NCBI GenBank assembly: GCA_023382655.1
Contig: JAHDWK010000005.1
Location: 62,001-126,000 of the forward strand
Reading direction: 5' to 3'
Origin: Anaerolineae bacterium
Lineage (GTDB): Bacteria > Chloroflexota > Anaerolineae > Promineifilales > Promineifilaceae
Length of the DNA: 64,000 nt
Shown here: piece by piece, positions 29,863 to 38,794 of the stretch
Layout of the letters: every line of letters begins with the position of its first letter
Numbering within the stretch: the stretch's first letter is position 1
Position numbers and translations under genes: made by a program
The notes under the pieces: generated by a model
Told to the model about the DNA's origin: nothing
Databases searched by the model: none
The model's input: the letters and a program-made list of their open reading frames with translations, nothing else

Positions 29863-31709
29863 TCCCCACCAATCCGGGCGCGTAGCGAGACGCGGCCTAG
29901 CTGGATCAGGTCGCCATCGGCCAACGGGCGGGGGCTGAGGCCCAGCCGTTCATGGTTCAGGAAGACGCCATTTTCGCTGCCCTCGTCATACAGCCAGTAA
30001 CGGCCGTGACGCCACCCCACGCGCGCATGAAGTGGGGAAACGGAACGGTCGGCCAATGTAATTTGCCCCTCCATCTCTGCTCGACCCAACGTGACGGTCT
30101 CTGACTCAATAGCAAATTGCTGTTTCACGGCTGACGCTTCGCCCAGCCACAACAGCGTCAGTGGCAGGGGTTCGGCGGTGGCGGTGGTATTATCCTCTTT
30201 AGTCGCCTGCGCCTGCTGCCAGGTGGCGCGGCGGCCGGCGCGCGCCGCTTCTAGCTGCACCCGCTCACGGTATCGCCGGTAAACGCGCAGCATCACCAGC
30301 AGCAGCCCCAGCAATCCCAACCCCACCAGGATGGCCAGCAAGGTGTTTTGCGGCAGGGCCGCCAGTTCATTGGCGACCTGGGCGGCGGGTGGCGGCGTGG
30401 GGGTGGGCGCGGGCGTGGGAGTGAGCGGCTGGGGCCGTTCCACCGCTACGGTGACAATCACCGGTTCAGTCACGGCCGTGTATCCCAACTCATCCGTCGC
30501 CGTCACCGCCAGTTCATAGACGCCCACATCCGCATTTTGCACCGGCCACTCCAGCAGCAGCACGCCCGTTTCATCCGGTTGCGGTGTGGTGAGTTGTGGC
30601 TGTAACACGCCGTTGACGCGGAAGATAACTTCCGTTAACGAGCGCGGACGGCCGTCCGGCCAGTCAATCTGCACCGGCACCGGCTGCATCGTGGGCTGTA
30701 ACTCTGTCAGGGGCGTGTCTTCGGCCGTGCCGACCCGGCGAATGATGGAGCGGCCCAACACGATGGCCGCGGTCGGTGGTTCGATGGTTAACTCCAGGTC
30801 GGTGACGGCCGTGACCGTGCCCAAATTGGCCGCCAGGGGGTAAACGCCGCTGGCGCGTAGCAGCGATTGGTAGGTAATTTGTGGTTGGTTGCTCTCTTGC
30901 TGCCAGCGCAGAAAAACAGGATCGGCGCGTTCAGCGCGGGGCACATGTACATAAAAGCCGCCAGTCGGGTCGGCCAGCGCCGAGGCATTACCAATATCTT
31001 CCAGGCTGGCTTCCGGCCCCAAAATACCGGCAAAGATGGGGACCACTGCTTCCTGCGCGGCTGCCGTCAGGGTAGGATAATCCAGGAATTGGCTCAGGCG
31101 GCGGGATTCACTGAGGAGAAAGATGGCCTGGTAACGGCCGTTGGCGTTGATGTCGGCGGTGTGGGCAATGGCGTCCAACACCTGCTGGTTCACCGGCCCC
31201 GCCTCGGCCAAATCTTGGGGATCATAAGCGGCCAGGGCGTTGATCACTTCTTCCGGTGTGGCGGCGTCTTGCACCAGAAACGTGCTGCCGGTGTTGGTGC
31301 GGTTGGGCACAATCACCGACACCCGATCCAACCCGGAAGGACTCATAAAGCGGGTGGCATAACGGCTAATACTCTCTTTCACTTCATCCAGGCGGGACAC
31401 TTCATCACCATCGGTTAATAACAAAGTCTCGTCAGCGTCAATGACGAAGATGATGTCGCTGCCCACCGGCACATAGCGCACGTCGAAGTCGCTGATGGGC
31501 ACGCCGTTTTCGCGCAGGCGTAGATTGTTGAGGTCGGCCGTAGTCAGGGGGGTACCCGCGGCATTTACGGCGCGCATGTTGACGCGCACGGTAGGGAAGG
31601 CGGACGTATCCGGCTCACCCAACGTCAGGTCAACGCTCTGTGCCCAAAGGGGCACGGCCGTGACCAATAACCAACAAATGAAAACGAATACCAGTCCTTT
31701 TCTCATCAT
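29841..31709 (-). CDS. vWA-like, single-TM, cytoplasmic FHA-domain protein (left member of divergent pair)
   Basis: About 622 residues. Three ATGs within 9 bases are possible starts. A signal-type segment is followed by an extracytoplasmic vWA-like domain (about 95-260, SDIIFVIDADETLLLTDGD, with a degenerate MIDAS DxDxT). Two beta-sandwich-like regions come next, then a Pro/Thr-rich linker (PLTPTPAPTPTPPP) and a membrane segment LLAILVGLGLLGLLLVMLRV. After a basic stretch comes a C-terminal FHA domain: VTLGRAEMEGQITLADRSVS, then PLHARVGW and SENGVFLNHERLG. FHA domains bind phosphothreonine, so the cytoplasmic end is probably read by or recruits a Ser/Thr-kinase system. Paralogous to the divergent neighbour at 31911. 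Confidence 0.85.
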   Translation of the reverse strand: MMRKGLVFVFICWLLVTAVPLWAQSVDLTLGEPDTSAFPTVRVNMRAVNAAGTPLTTADLNNLRLRENGVPISDFDVRYVPVGSDIIFVIDADETLLLTDGDEVSRLDEVKESISRYATRFMSPSGLDRVSVIVPNRTNTGSTFLVQDAATPEEVINALAAYDPQDLAEAGPVNQQVLDAIAHTADINANGRYQAIFLLSESRRLSQFLDYPTLTAAAQEAVVPIFAGILGPEASLEDIGNASALADPTGGFYVHVPRAERADPVFLRWQQESNQPQITYQSLLRASGVYPLAANLGTVTAVTDLELTIEPPTAAIVLGRSIIRRVGTAEDTPLTELQPTMQPVPVQIDWPDGRPRSLTEVIFRVNGVLQPQLTTPQPDETGVLLLEWPVQNADVGVYELAVTATDELGYTAVTEPVIVTVAVERPQPLTPTPAPTPTPPPAAQVANELAALPQNTLLAILVGLGLLGLLLVMLRVYRRYRERVQLEAARAGRRATWQQAQATKEDNTTATAEPLPLTLLWLGEASAVKQQFAIESETVTLGRAEMEGQITLADRSVSPLHARVGWRHGRYWLYDEGSENGVFLNHERLGLSPRPLADGDLIQLGRVSLRARIGGEDDKATG

Positions 31710-31824
31710 ACCCAATTCGCGTTACGTTCTATCGAAGCCCGATCTCGGACTTCCGACCTCGGACTTCGGATTACTGCCCACTGTTAACCGCTCACTGATT
31801 CCCCTCTGCCCACCATGCTTTATG

Positions 31825-31853
31825 TTTACTTTATGGGCACGGTTTGCTATTAT
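31825..31853 (+). promoter_or_regulatory. Promoter of the right vWA-FHA gene
   Basis: TTTACT (31825-31830), 17-bp spacer, TATTAT (31848-31853), about 57 bases before the ATG at 31911. It lies in the intergenic region shared by the divergent pair. Confidence 0.6.
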
Positions 31854-31910
31854 AGCATGGACGTACCAGGGGGAAGATACTCACCGGGATAATGAGAAAA
31901 AGGCGTGACA

Positions 31911-33761
31911 ATGGGCAAAGCTCGATTACCAATTACCAATTACCAATTGCCAATGACCAATAACCGATTACCTCTTTTGCTGGCGGTATTGTTTGCCCTG
32001 TTGCTTTGGGCGGTAGCGCCGTTGCAGGCGCAAGAGGCCGAACCGCCGCCGGTGGAACGGCTGACGATCACCGGCACCAGCGCCGAAAGTTTGCCGGCGA
32101 TTGAAGTGCGGCTGTACGGCCGTGATGATCAAGGCAATCCGCTCGACCTGTCCCGTGAAACGTTGGATATTCAACACGGCGGTCAGCCGGTTGGCCCCAT
32201 CAATTACCAGGGGGCGCACCGCACGGGCACGCTCACCATCTTCCTGATTGACATTCCCACCGGCGTTCAGGGGCAACTGCCGGCCTTGCAAGAAGCGATC
32301 CAGCAATATGCCAGCCCCGGTAATATGATGGAGCAGGTGGATTATACGGCCGTGTACGAAGTAAGCGCGGCCCAACCGCTGGAACTGTTAGCCCCCATCA
32401 ATTTCCACAACAGCGTGCGTAATCTGTTTGCCACGCCGCTCAGCCCCGTAGCCGGCGCGACCGCCTTGTATGACAGCACATTGAACCTGCTGGAAACCAG
32501 CGTCAACTTGCGCCCCAACCCGGACATGCCCATCCACGTGGTACTGATGACCGACGGTACCGACGCCCTCAGCAGCGCCAGCGGCGACGCCGTCAGCCGC
32601 CGCGCTGCCGAACTGGGCATTGCCGTCCACACCGTCTGGCTGGAAAACAGCGATATTGGCAACGGTGCGCCGGGGCAAAGTTATCTGGCCGGGCTGGCGG
32701 CGGCCACTGGTGGCGTGGGTATGCAGTTGAACAATACCGCGGAACTGCCCCTCATCTGGAATCGTATTGCCGGTTTCCGCGACCAGGCACGGATACGCTA
32801 CCAGCCCGGTAATCTCACCGGGGGAACTTTTCCCGTCAGGGTTGCCCTGACTGAGCGCCCCTGGATCACGGCCGAAACCGAAGTCACCATTCCCGCGAAT
32901 ATCCCCAGCGTACTGATTGATCTGCCGCCCGAATCGCGTGTATTATCTTTGCCCAATCTGGAAGAACCGGTGCGTTTGCGGCTGCAAACCCAGGTTTCCT
33001 GGCTGGACGGTGAAGAACGAACAATAGAAGCGGCCCAACTTATCATCAATAATGACACGGCGCGTCCCTTTGAAATTCCGGTAGCCAGTCTGAGTGAATT
33101 TGTGGCCGAAGTGACGAATCTGACCTACGGCAACAACACGCTGGAAGTGGTGGTGCTGGACAGCCAGGGGATGCGCGCCACCAGCCCCACCGTGATTCTG
33201 ACGGTGAATGAAGGTCGCCGGGATGTGCCCTCCACTTTGGATGGCGGCAACCGGTTTGCCCGGTTTTTGGCGCAACTGTTCACTTTTTTGTTGGTGGCGG
33301 CGCTGATTGGCGGCGGCCTTTTCTTTTTGTGGCAGCGGGGGATGTTTGCCGGATTGATGGGTAAACGGGGTGGTGGACGTCGCGCCCGTCGCCGGGGTGG
33401 GCCAACGACGACGATTACCGATGTTGGCCCGGTGGCGCCGTCACAGCCTACGGCCGTGACCGGCTATCTGGAGGTGTTGGAATCGGTGTCACGCATGAAT
33501 TCGCCCATTCCCCTGCAAGGCACGCTCATTCGCCTGGGCCGCAGCCCGGCGCAGTGTGAGATTGCCTTTGAGAACGACATCACCATGTCACGCCTGCACG
33601 CCAATTTGCAGCGTGAAGGCAGCGATTACCGCCTCTTTGATGAAAACAGCACCAGCGGCTCCTTTGTGAACGAGCGGCAGGTGCCGGAATATGGCATCCA
33701 ACTGGCAGACGGCGACGAAATCCACCTGGGCGCGGTGCATCTCCGCTACCGCCGCGCCTGA
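31911..33761 (+). CDS. vWA-like, single-TM, cytoplasmic FHA-domain protein (right member of divergent pair)
   Basis: About 616 residues from ATG 31911 (AAAGG 8 bases upstream). The first residues, LPITNYQLPMTNNRLP, are encoded by CAATTACC-type intergenic words, so the true start could be ATG 31953 right before the signal segment. An extracytoplasmic vWA-like domain follows (TLTIFLIDIPTG in the MIDAS position, then MPIHVVLMTDGTDALSSASG). Beta-rich parts come next, a membrane segment FTFLLVAALIGGGLFFLW near 460, and a basic GKRGGGRRARRRGG linker. The C-terminal FHA domain has TLIRLGRSPAQCEI, MSRLHANLQ and STSGSFVNERQV. Same architecture as its divergent neighbour. Its partner kinase is not in the window. 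Confidence 0.87.
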   Translation: MGKARLPITNYQLPMTNNRLPLLLAVLFALLLWAVAPLQAQEAEPPPVERLTITGTSAESLPAIEVRLYGRDDQGNPLDLSRETLDIQHGGQPVGPINYQGAHRTGTLTIFLIDIPTGVQGQLPALQEAIQQYASPGNMMEQVDYTAVYEVSAAQPLELLAPINFHNSVRNLFATPLSPVAGATALYDSTLNLLETSVNLRPNPDMPIHVVLMTDGTDALSSASGDAVSRRAAELGIAVHTVWLENSDIGNGAPGQSYLAGLAAATGGVGMQLNNTAELPLIWNRIAGFRDQARIRYQPGNLTGGTFPVRVALTERPWITAETEVTIPANIPSVLIDLPPESRVLSLPNLEEPVRLRLQTQVSWLDGEERTIEAAQLIINNDTARPFEIPVASLSEFVAEVTNLTYGNNTLEVVVLDSQGMRATSPTVILTVNEGRRDVPSTLDGGNRFARFLAQLFTFLLVAALIGGGLFFLWQRGMFAGLMGKRGGGRRARRRGGPTTTITDVGPVAPSQPTAVTGYLEVLESVSRMNSPIPLQGTLIRLGRSPAQCEIAFENDITMSRLHANLQREGSDYRLFDENSTSGSFVNERQVPEYGIQLADGDEIHLGAVHLRYRRA

Positions 33762-33775
33762 ATGACCGGCCTGCC

Positions 33776-33818
33776 AGACCCTGAGGGTTTCTAAAAACCC
33801 TCAGGGTCTTTTTTTGTT
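33776..33818 (+). terminator. Rho-independent terminator
   Basis: A perfect 15-bp stem (AGACCCTGAGGGTTT and complement) with a 4-base loop followed by a run of T, 15 bases after the vWA-FHA stop codon. Confidence 0.95.
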
Positions 33819-33935
33819 GACAAAACGGCCGTTTTCCCCCATATTTTTAGGCATCTTATCCATTCGCGCGGCAGATCGCCGAAATTTCTACGAAGCAATT
33901 TTAAGAGAAACTAAAACCCAAAAAAGGAGGTTAAA

Positions 33936-34937
33936 ATGAGCTGGAAAGGCACAATGCGTTCTTTACAAGCAGCACAACGCCGTGCAGAACGTGAATCCCG
34001 ACGGAAACAGCGTGAACTGGAAAATAGACAAAAACTTCTCGAAAAAATGGGGGAATTGGAACGCTCTGTTTATGAAGTTCAAGTATACGAAAATCATATT
34101 GATCTCCTTTTATCCGTTCATAAAGAATGCGGAGAGCCAATAGATTGGGAAACTATCAGCAAAAGCAGTCCCCCCACCAAACCAGATGAATCTAAAACCT
34201 ATGAAGAATCTGCACAGGCAAAACTGGATGGGTACAAACCAAGCATTTTTGATAAGGTTTTAAAGCGAACAGAAATCCAGCGGGAAAAGTTATCCAAAGC
34301 CGTTGAAGAAGCCAGAGAAAAAGACAAACAACAATATCAGAAAGCTTTACAGGATTACGAAAAAAACTATGCTGATTGGGATGCAAGTTGTGAACTTGCA
34401 AATAAGGTGCTTGCAGGTGATCTTCAATCCTATCTTGACGCAATACAACATTTTGAGCCATTTAGTGATATTGGGCAGTTAGGATCAGCTATTAACTTTC
34501 AGGTTGAGACAGGTTCTCTTGTGCTGGCTACTGTGCATGTGAACGATGAACAGGCAATACCTTCGGTGGTCAAGAGTCTTCTGCAAAGCGGCAAGCTCTC
34601 AATCAAACAGATGCCTAAAGGAAAGTTTTATGAACTGTATCAAGATTATATTTGCGGTTGTGTTCTCAGAGTAGCCAGAGAACTATTTAGTTTATTGCCT
34701 ATTGAAATGGTAATCGTCACTGCGATGGGTAAGTTGCTTAATCCCCAAACAGGGCATAAGGAAGAACAACCTATTCTTTCGATCGCTATACCGCGTCATA
34801 CCCTTGCTAATTTAAATATTGAAATGATTGATCCTTCGGACTCAATGAACAACTTTATCCATCGGATGTCATTTAAGAAGACCAAGGGATTTGAAGCAGT
34901 TGAAGCATTAAGGTCTTCAGAGCTACAACTCAAATAG
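33936..34937 (+). CDS. Coiled-coil protein of unknown function, probably horizontally acquired
   Basis: A 333-residue protein with a textbook ribosome binding site AAAGGAGGT 7 bases before ATG. The first ~55 residues are a basic charged helix (RSLQAAQRRAERESRRKQRE). A second charged helical part (KLSKAVEEAREKDKQQYQKA) follows, then a globular alpha/beta part with INFQVETGSLVLATVHVN and LFSLLPIEMVIVTAMGKLLN. No catalytic motif is recognised. Its base composition is visibly AT-richer than neighbours, with AAA/GAA/ATT codons favoured, and it has no ACGGCCGT. This fits recent acquisition. Function unknown; no flanking insertion sequence or repeats seen. Confidence 0.8.
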   Translation: MSWKGTMRSLQAAQRRAERESRRKQRELENRQKLLEKMGELERSVYEVQVYENHIDLLLSVHKECGEPIDWETISKSSPPTKPDESKTYEESAQAKLDGYKPSIFDKVLKRTEIQREKLSKAVEEAREKDKQQYQKALQDYEKNYADWDASCELANKVLAGDLQSYLDAIQHFEPFSDIGQLGSAINFQVETGSLVLATVHVNDEQAIPSVVKSLLQSGKLSIKQMPKGKFYELYQDYICGCVLRVARELFSLLPIEMVIVTAMGKLLNPQTGHKEEQPILSIAIPRHTLANLNIEMIDPSDSMNNFIHRMSFKKTKGFEAVEALRSSELQLK

Positions 34938-35029
34938 CAGACTTCTATAAAAAGTGCTTCCACTAGATCGTCAGCAAGTGCCCAAGAGGCGACAGTTACC
35001 TCCCAGTTGACTGTCACCTGCAACGAGGT

Positions 35030-35665
35030 TTACAGCGTCAATATATCCCGCCCTTGCAGGCGGTGGTTGATTTTTTGCCAGATTTGGTCCAGGTGGTCGG
35101 CGTATTGCACGTAGTCCAGGTTGTCCGTTTCAATGGTCAAGATGGGGCTGAGGGTGAAGCCGTCAATCCACGTTTCATATAATTCATTGAGCTGGTGCAG
35201 GTAGTCATCACTGATGCTTTGCTCATAGTCACGGCCGCGCTGGGTGATGCGGCGACGCAAGGTGGGCACGGCCGTGCGCAGATAAATGACCAGGTGCGGC
35301 GGCGGCAACAACGTCGCCATCGTCTGGTACAGGTCGTAGTAACAGTGCCAGTCGCGGGCGCTCAGATGCCCCTGCCGGTACAGGTTATGGGCAAAAATCT
35401 CTGCATCTTCGTAGACGCTGCGGTCTTGAATAATGGAGTTGCTTTGTTGCAGCAAGTCATGGTGCTGCCGCAGACGTCGTGACAGGAAAAAGACCTGCGA
35501 CTGAAAGCTCCAGCGGCGCATGTCCTGGTAAAAGTCGGTCAGATAGGGGTTTTCGGCCACCGCTTCAAAAACCGGCGTCCAGCCGGTATGCTCCGTGAGC
35601 AGGCTCACCAGCGTAGATTTACCCGCGCCAATGTTCCCGGCAATGGTGATAAACTGTTTCGTCAT
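35030..35665 (-). CDS. Deoxynucleoside kinase (dAK/dGK family)
   Basis: About 211 residues from ATG 35665 (GGAG 6 bases upstream). P-loop GNIGAGKSTL, then FEAVAENPYLTDFYQDMRRW (Glu-Asn-Pro substrate motif), FFLSRRLRQHHDLLQ, IIQDRSVYEDAEIFAHNLY (DRS motif), LVIYLRTAVPTLRRRITQRGRDYE (LID region) place it with Bacillus Dck/Dgk-type kinases. It phosphorylates deoxynucleosides in salvage. Start lies 13 bases after the phosphoesterase stop, so the two form an operon. Confidence 0.92.
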   Translation of the reverse strand: MTKQFITIAGNIGAGKSTLVSLLTEHTGWTPVFEAVAENPYLTDFYQDMRRWSFQSQVFFLSRRLRQHHDLLQQSNSIIQDRSVYEDAEIFAHNLYRQGHLSARDWHCYYDLYQTMATLLPPPHLVIYLRTAVPTLRRRITQRGRDYEQSISDDYLHQLNELYETWIDGFTLSPILTIETDNLDYVQYADHLDQIWQKINHRLQGRDILTL

Positions 35666-35677
35666 GCTGCGCTCCAA

Positions 35678-36514
35678 TTACACAGGTATGGGCAGGCCCA
35701 GCGCATCCAGATAATGCCGTACGGCCGTGTCCACCGTCATCTCGCCCGCCGTCACCAACGGCCAATAGTCACGCATCCAGTCCGGATACAGGTAAACGGC
35801 CAACTGCCATTCATAAAACGCCAGCCAGGCCATCGGCCCGGCTTCGGCCAGCAAACCGGTGGTCAGGTAATCTTGCGTCGCCTGGGTCGTGTCATAGGAT
35901 ACGCGGATAATGTCGGCCTGCCAACGGCCGTGCCGCCACCCAATTTGGGCATAACTGGCCCGGCTATCTTCGTCCGCGGGTGTACCCACCGAACCGGCAT
36001 TGACGACCAGTGTGCCATTCACCTGGCGCGTAAACGGCTTGTGGGTGTGCGCCGTCACAAACACGGTTGGCGGCGGCGCAATCTGGGTGCTGATGTGGGC
36101 ATCATCGGCCTCGGCATAAATACCGTCCCGGTTGTGGGTCATAGAGGCATGACAAATACGCACTTTACCACCGGGCGTGGCCAGATGGTGGCTATCGGGC
36201 AATGCGGCTAACGCCGCCACCGCGCCATTCAACTGCCCATACGTCCAGCGCGAGACGCTGCTCACCGCAAAATGTGGCCCGGATTGGGGATCGTCGTCAC
36301 GGCCGTGTGCCAGCACATACTCCTCGTGGTTGCCCTTCAGCACCTGCCAACACTGCTCCTGTACAAACTGCCAACATGCCCGCGAAAGTGGACCCCGGTT
36401 GACCGTGTCCCCCGCGACCACGATGGCATTCGGTTGCCATCGCTCCATATGCTCTGTTACCGCCTGCAAGGCTGGCAAATTCCCATGAATGTCAGAAAGA
36501 ACAGCTATTCTCAT
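35678..36514 (-). CDS. Calcineurin-like metallophosphoesterase
   Basis: About 278 residues from ATG 36514. The metal-binding motifs are in order: MRIAVLSDIHGNLPAL (DxH), VVAGDTVNRGP (GDxxxRG), LKGNHEEYVL (GNHE), ICHASMTHNRDG and VFVTAHTHKPF (H...GHTH variant AHTH), VNAGSVGTP. These match YfcE-like bacterial phosphodiesterases with a dinuclear metal site. The substrate is unknown. It is co-transcribed with the deoxynucleoside kinase, which hints at a nucleotide-related role. Confidence 0.9.
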   Translation of the reverse strand: MRIAVLSDIHGNLPALQAVTEHMERWQPNAIVVAGDTVNRGPLSRACWQFVQEQCWQVLKGNHEEYVLAHGRDDDPQSGPHFAVSSVSRWTYGQLNGAVAALAALPDSHHLATPGGKVRICHASMTHNRDGIYAEADDAHISTQIAPPPTVFVTAHTHKPFTRQVNGTLVVNAGSVGTPADEDSRASYAQIGWRHGRWQADIIRVSYDTTQATQDYLTTGLLAEAGPMAWLAFYEWQLAVYLYPDWMRDYWPLVTAGEMTVDTAVRHYLDALGLPIPV

Positions 36515-36584
36515 GCCGGGAATTTTACCCTGTTTGGGGGTGTGCACTGTACGTTTGGGCAACGGCTGGCGACATTTGTCTTCA

Positions 36585-36652
36585 CTTAGCGCAGATTGCC
36601 GCTTAGCGCAGATTGCCGCTTAGCGCAGATTGCCGCTTAGCGCAGATTGCCA
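36585..36652. repeat. Four tandem copies of a 17-bp unit at the 3' end of a permease gene
   Basis: CTTAGCGCAGATTGCCG is repeated four times head to tail (36585, 36602, 36619, 36636); the last copy differs in its final base. On the minus strand the unit encodes Gly-Asn-Leu-Arg-stop of the ABC permease, and the three further copies extend the 3' UTR. The unit is not a multiple of three, so TAA appears in all three frames after the gene. Confidence 0.95.
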
Positions 36653-37632
36653 CGAGAACGGCGGGGGTTCATGGCCTCATTCAGCCCATCCCCCAGCAAA
36701 TTCCAGCCCAGGGCAAACAACGTCAGCGCCAGGGCAATGGGCACAAACGCCCACCAGTAAACAAACGGGTTGCCGCTTAGCCCAATGACAAAATCACGGC
36801 TGGCTACCAGCATAATAGCCCAAGCAATATCCCCGCCAAAGCCAATAAAAACAAACGTAGCCGCCAATACCACCATCCCACCCACATCCCGCGCCATCAG
36901 CACAATCACCGGGGAGATGGCGTTGGGCAGCAGGTGCCGGCGCAGCAGGCGCGGCCCGGATGCGCCCAGAGCAATGGCCGCCTGCACATACGCGGTCTGG
37001 CGCAGTTGGGAGACAGTGGCATTGGTCATGCGCGCGTAGGGCATCCAGCAAAAGAGGATGAGGGTCAGCATGATGGGGTTGATGTGCCAGTTCGCCAGCA
37101 GGTGTTCCCACCAGCGCCAGTTTTCCACGGTGGGGAAAAAGGCGAGTACCTGGCCGAACAGGGTACGTTGAATTACCCACAAGGCGGCGACGAGGGGAAA
37201 GGCCAGGAAGGCGTCGGTGATGCTCATCAGCACCCTATTGGCGCGGCCGCCCCAATAGGCGCTGAGAGCGCCAATGGTAATGCCGATCACGGCCGTGATC
37301 GTCGTGACTGCCAGCCCAAACCGTAGCGCCGAACGTGTGCCCCAGATCACGGTGTAATACACATCCCATTCATGGTAGGCATCCTGGCCTGGGGCCACGC
37401 CAAACAGCGGTAAAATCTCAATTTGGGGGATAGTGCCCAACCAATTTTCAGCCGTCGGCGGGCCAGGAAGACGGTTAAATGACCGTCCCACCCCCTTAAA
37501 TGGCAAAGGGTTTTCCGGATCGGGTGGGGGCGCCAGCCAGGGGGCAGCTACGGCCGTGACCACAAAAAACGAAATCAGCAGCAGGGCCAGCCAGTTGGCC
37601 TTTTTGCGCCAGAAATAACGCCATTGAATCAT
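36637..37632 (-). CDS. ABC transporter permease, OppC/DppC-like
   Basis: A 331-residue inner-membrane protein. A first TM segment (WLALLLISFFVVTAVAAP) is followed by a short soluble stretch with GTIPQ, the usual OppC_N layout, then five TM segments. The cytoplasmic EAA loop is MTNATVSQLRQTAYVQAAIALGASG followed by RLLRRHLLPNAISPV. It forms a heterodimer with the OppB-like protein upstream; the genes overlap by 4 bases (ATGA). No ATPase or peptide-binding protein of this system is nearby, so the substrate (peptide, nickel or sugar oligomer) is open. Confidence 0.92.
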   Translation of the reverse strand: MIQWRYFWRKKANWLALLLISFFVVTAVAAPWLAPPPDPENPLPFKGVGRSFNRLPGPPTAENWLGTIPQIEILPLFGVAPGQDAYHEWDVYYTVIWGTRSALRFGLAVTTITAVIGITIGALSAYWGGRANRVLMSITDAFLAFPLVAALWVIQRTLFGQVLAFFPTVENWRWWEHLLANWHINPIMLTLILFCWMPYARMTNATVSQLRQTAYVQAAIALGASGPRLLRRHLLPNAISPVIVLMARDVGGMVVLAATFVFIGFGGDIAWAIMLVASRDFVIGLSGNPFVYWWAFVPIALALTLFALGWNLLGDGLNEAMNPRRSRGNLR

Positions 37633-38717
37633 GGGGATACCTCCACCTCTGCCACGTCGGTCTCTTCACGCACACGGGGGTCCGCCAGCGCCTTCAGTAC
37701 ATCCAAAACGAGCATAATGGGTATGACGAGCAGCACGCTGTAAACGGCGAACCCCATGACCAACGCCGCATCCGGTGTAGCCTTCAAACTGCGCACAACC
37801 AATTCAGATAAGCCTTTGATATTGAACACGACCTCGACCACAAAGACGCCGGTGATGATGGAAGCGGCGGCCAGCGCCATGCTGGTATAACCGGGAACCA
37901 GCACATTGCGCAAGGTGTGCCGCCAGATAATACGGCGGGGGTACAGACCACGGGCGCGAGCCGCCAGAATGTACTCCTTGCCCGTTTCGTCCATAGTGGC
38001 GGCGCGGGTAATGCGCCCCAACGTGGCCCAATATATTACGGATAGGGTAACAACCGGCAATACCAGGTGGCGCAAAGCATCCAGGGTGATGTCCGCACGG
38101 CCGTTGAGCAGCCCATCCAGTGTCAAAAAGCCGGTGTAATGCTCAAAACTGCCTACGCCCAACAAAAGTTGCACGGCCGAAAGCCTTCCCGGTGGGAACC
38201 AGCCCAGCCCTACGTAAAAAATGGAAAGCAGAAACAGCCCTAAAATGAAGGGAGGGATGGAACCGCCCACATAAGCCAGTGTCCGAAACAAACGATCCCA
38301 GTAGCGGCCCGGTCGCCAACCGGCCAGCAGCCCACTTGCCAGCCCCAACGGGATGAGAAAAAGGAGGGCATAAAAGGCGATTTCTAGCGTAGCGGAGGTG
38401 CGCTGGCGCAGCAGTTCTAACACCGGCGCGCCGTAAAGCGGGCTGTAACCCCATTCACCCTGGAGCAGGTTGATGACCCAACGGCCGTACTGCACCGGGT
38501 AGGGATCATCCAACCCATTTTCTTCAATGATGCGGTCAATGATGTTTTCGTATGTTTCCGCGAGCATTACAAACGGCTGGTTGGGCGGCAGGTAAAGGGT
38601 GGCTCGTTCCTCTGGGGGCACCACCATGAGCAGGGCATATAACACGGCCGTTATAATGAACAATGTCACCGGGATTACCAACAACCGGCGCAGTACATAA
38701 AACCAAAATGAGTGCAT
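37629..38717 (-). CDS. ABC transporter permease, OppB/DppB-like
   Basis: A 362-residue protein with six TM segments. N-terminal YVLRRLLVIPVTLFIITAVLY is the classic OppB start. The first periplasmic loop is longer than usual. The EAA motif is RAATMDETGKEYILAARARGLYPRRIIWRHTLRNVL. The end VRSLKATPDAALVMGFAVYSVLLVIPIMLVLDVLKALADPRVR is typical. AGGA precedes the start. It pairs with the OppC-like gene. A 24-bp perfect hairpin sits directly upstream. Confidence 0.92.
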   Translation of the reverse strand: MHSFWFYVLRRLLVIPVTLFIITAVLYALLMVVPPEERATLYLPPNQPFVMLAETYENIIDRIIEENGLDDPYPVQYGRWVINLLQGEWGYSPLYGAPVLELLRQRTSATLEIAFYALLFLIPLGLASGLLAGWRPGRYWDRLFRTLAYVGGSIPPFILGLFLLSIFYVGLGWFPPGRLSAVQLLLGVGSFEHYTGFLTLDGLLNGRADITLDALRHLVLPVVTLSVIYWATLGRITRAATMDETGKEYILAARARGLYPRRIIWRHTLRNVLVPGYTSMALAAASIITGVFVVEVVFNIKGLSELVVRSLKATPDAALVMGFAVYSVLLVIPIMLVLDVLKALADPRVREETDVAEVEVSP

Positions 38718-38737
38718 CTTTCAATCCTGTTTGCTTT

Positions 38738-38792
38738 GTTTGTAGTAGGCGATTTATCGCCGTTAAAAGGCGATAAATCGCCTACTACAAAC
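38738..38792. repeat. Perfect 24-bp-arm hairpin (GTAGGCGATTTATCGCC type)
   Basis: Two 24-base arms pair perfectly around a 7-base loop; each arm contains GGCGATTTATCGCC, which is nearly self-complementary. It begins 3 bases after the stop codon of the membrane protein gene and lies before the oppBC pair. A decayed copy is at 50424-50480. Confidence 0.95.
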
Positions 38793-38794
38793 GT

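Noticed and set aside
36585-36652. CRISPR-like array of four short repeats
   Set aside because: The 17-bp units are directly tandem with no spacers, and the unit is a copy of the end of the permease gene.
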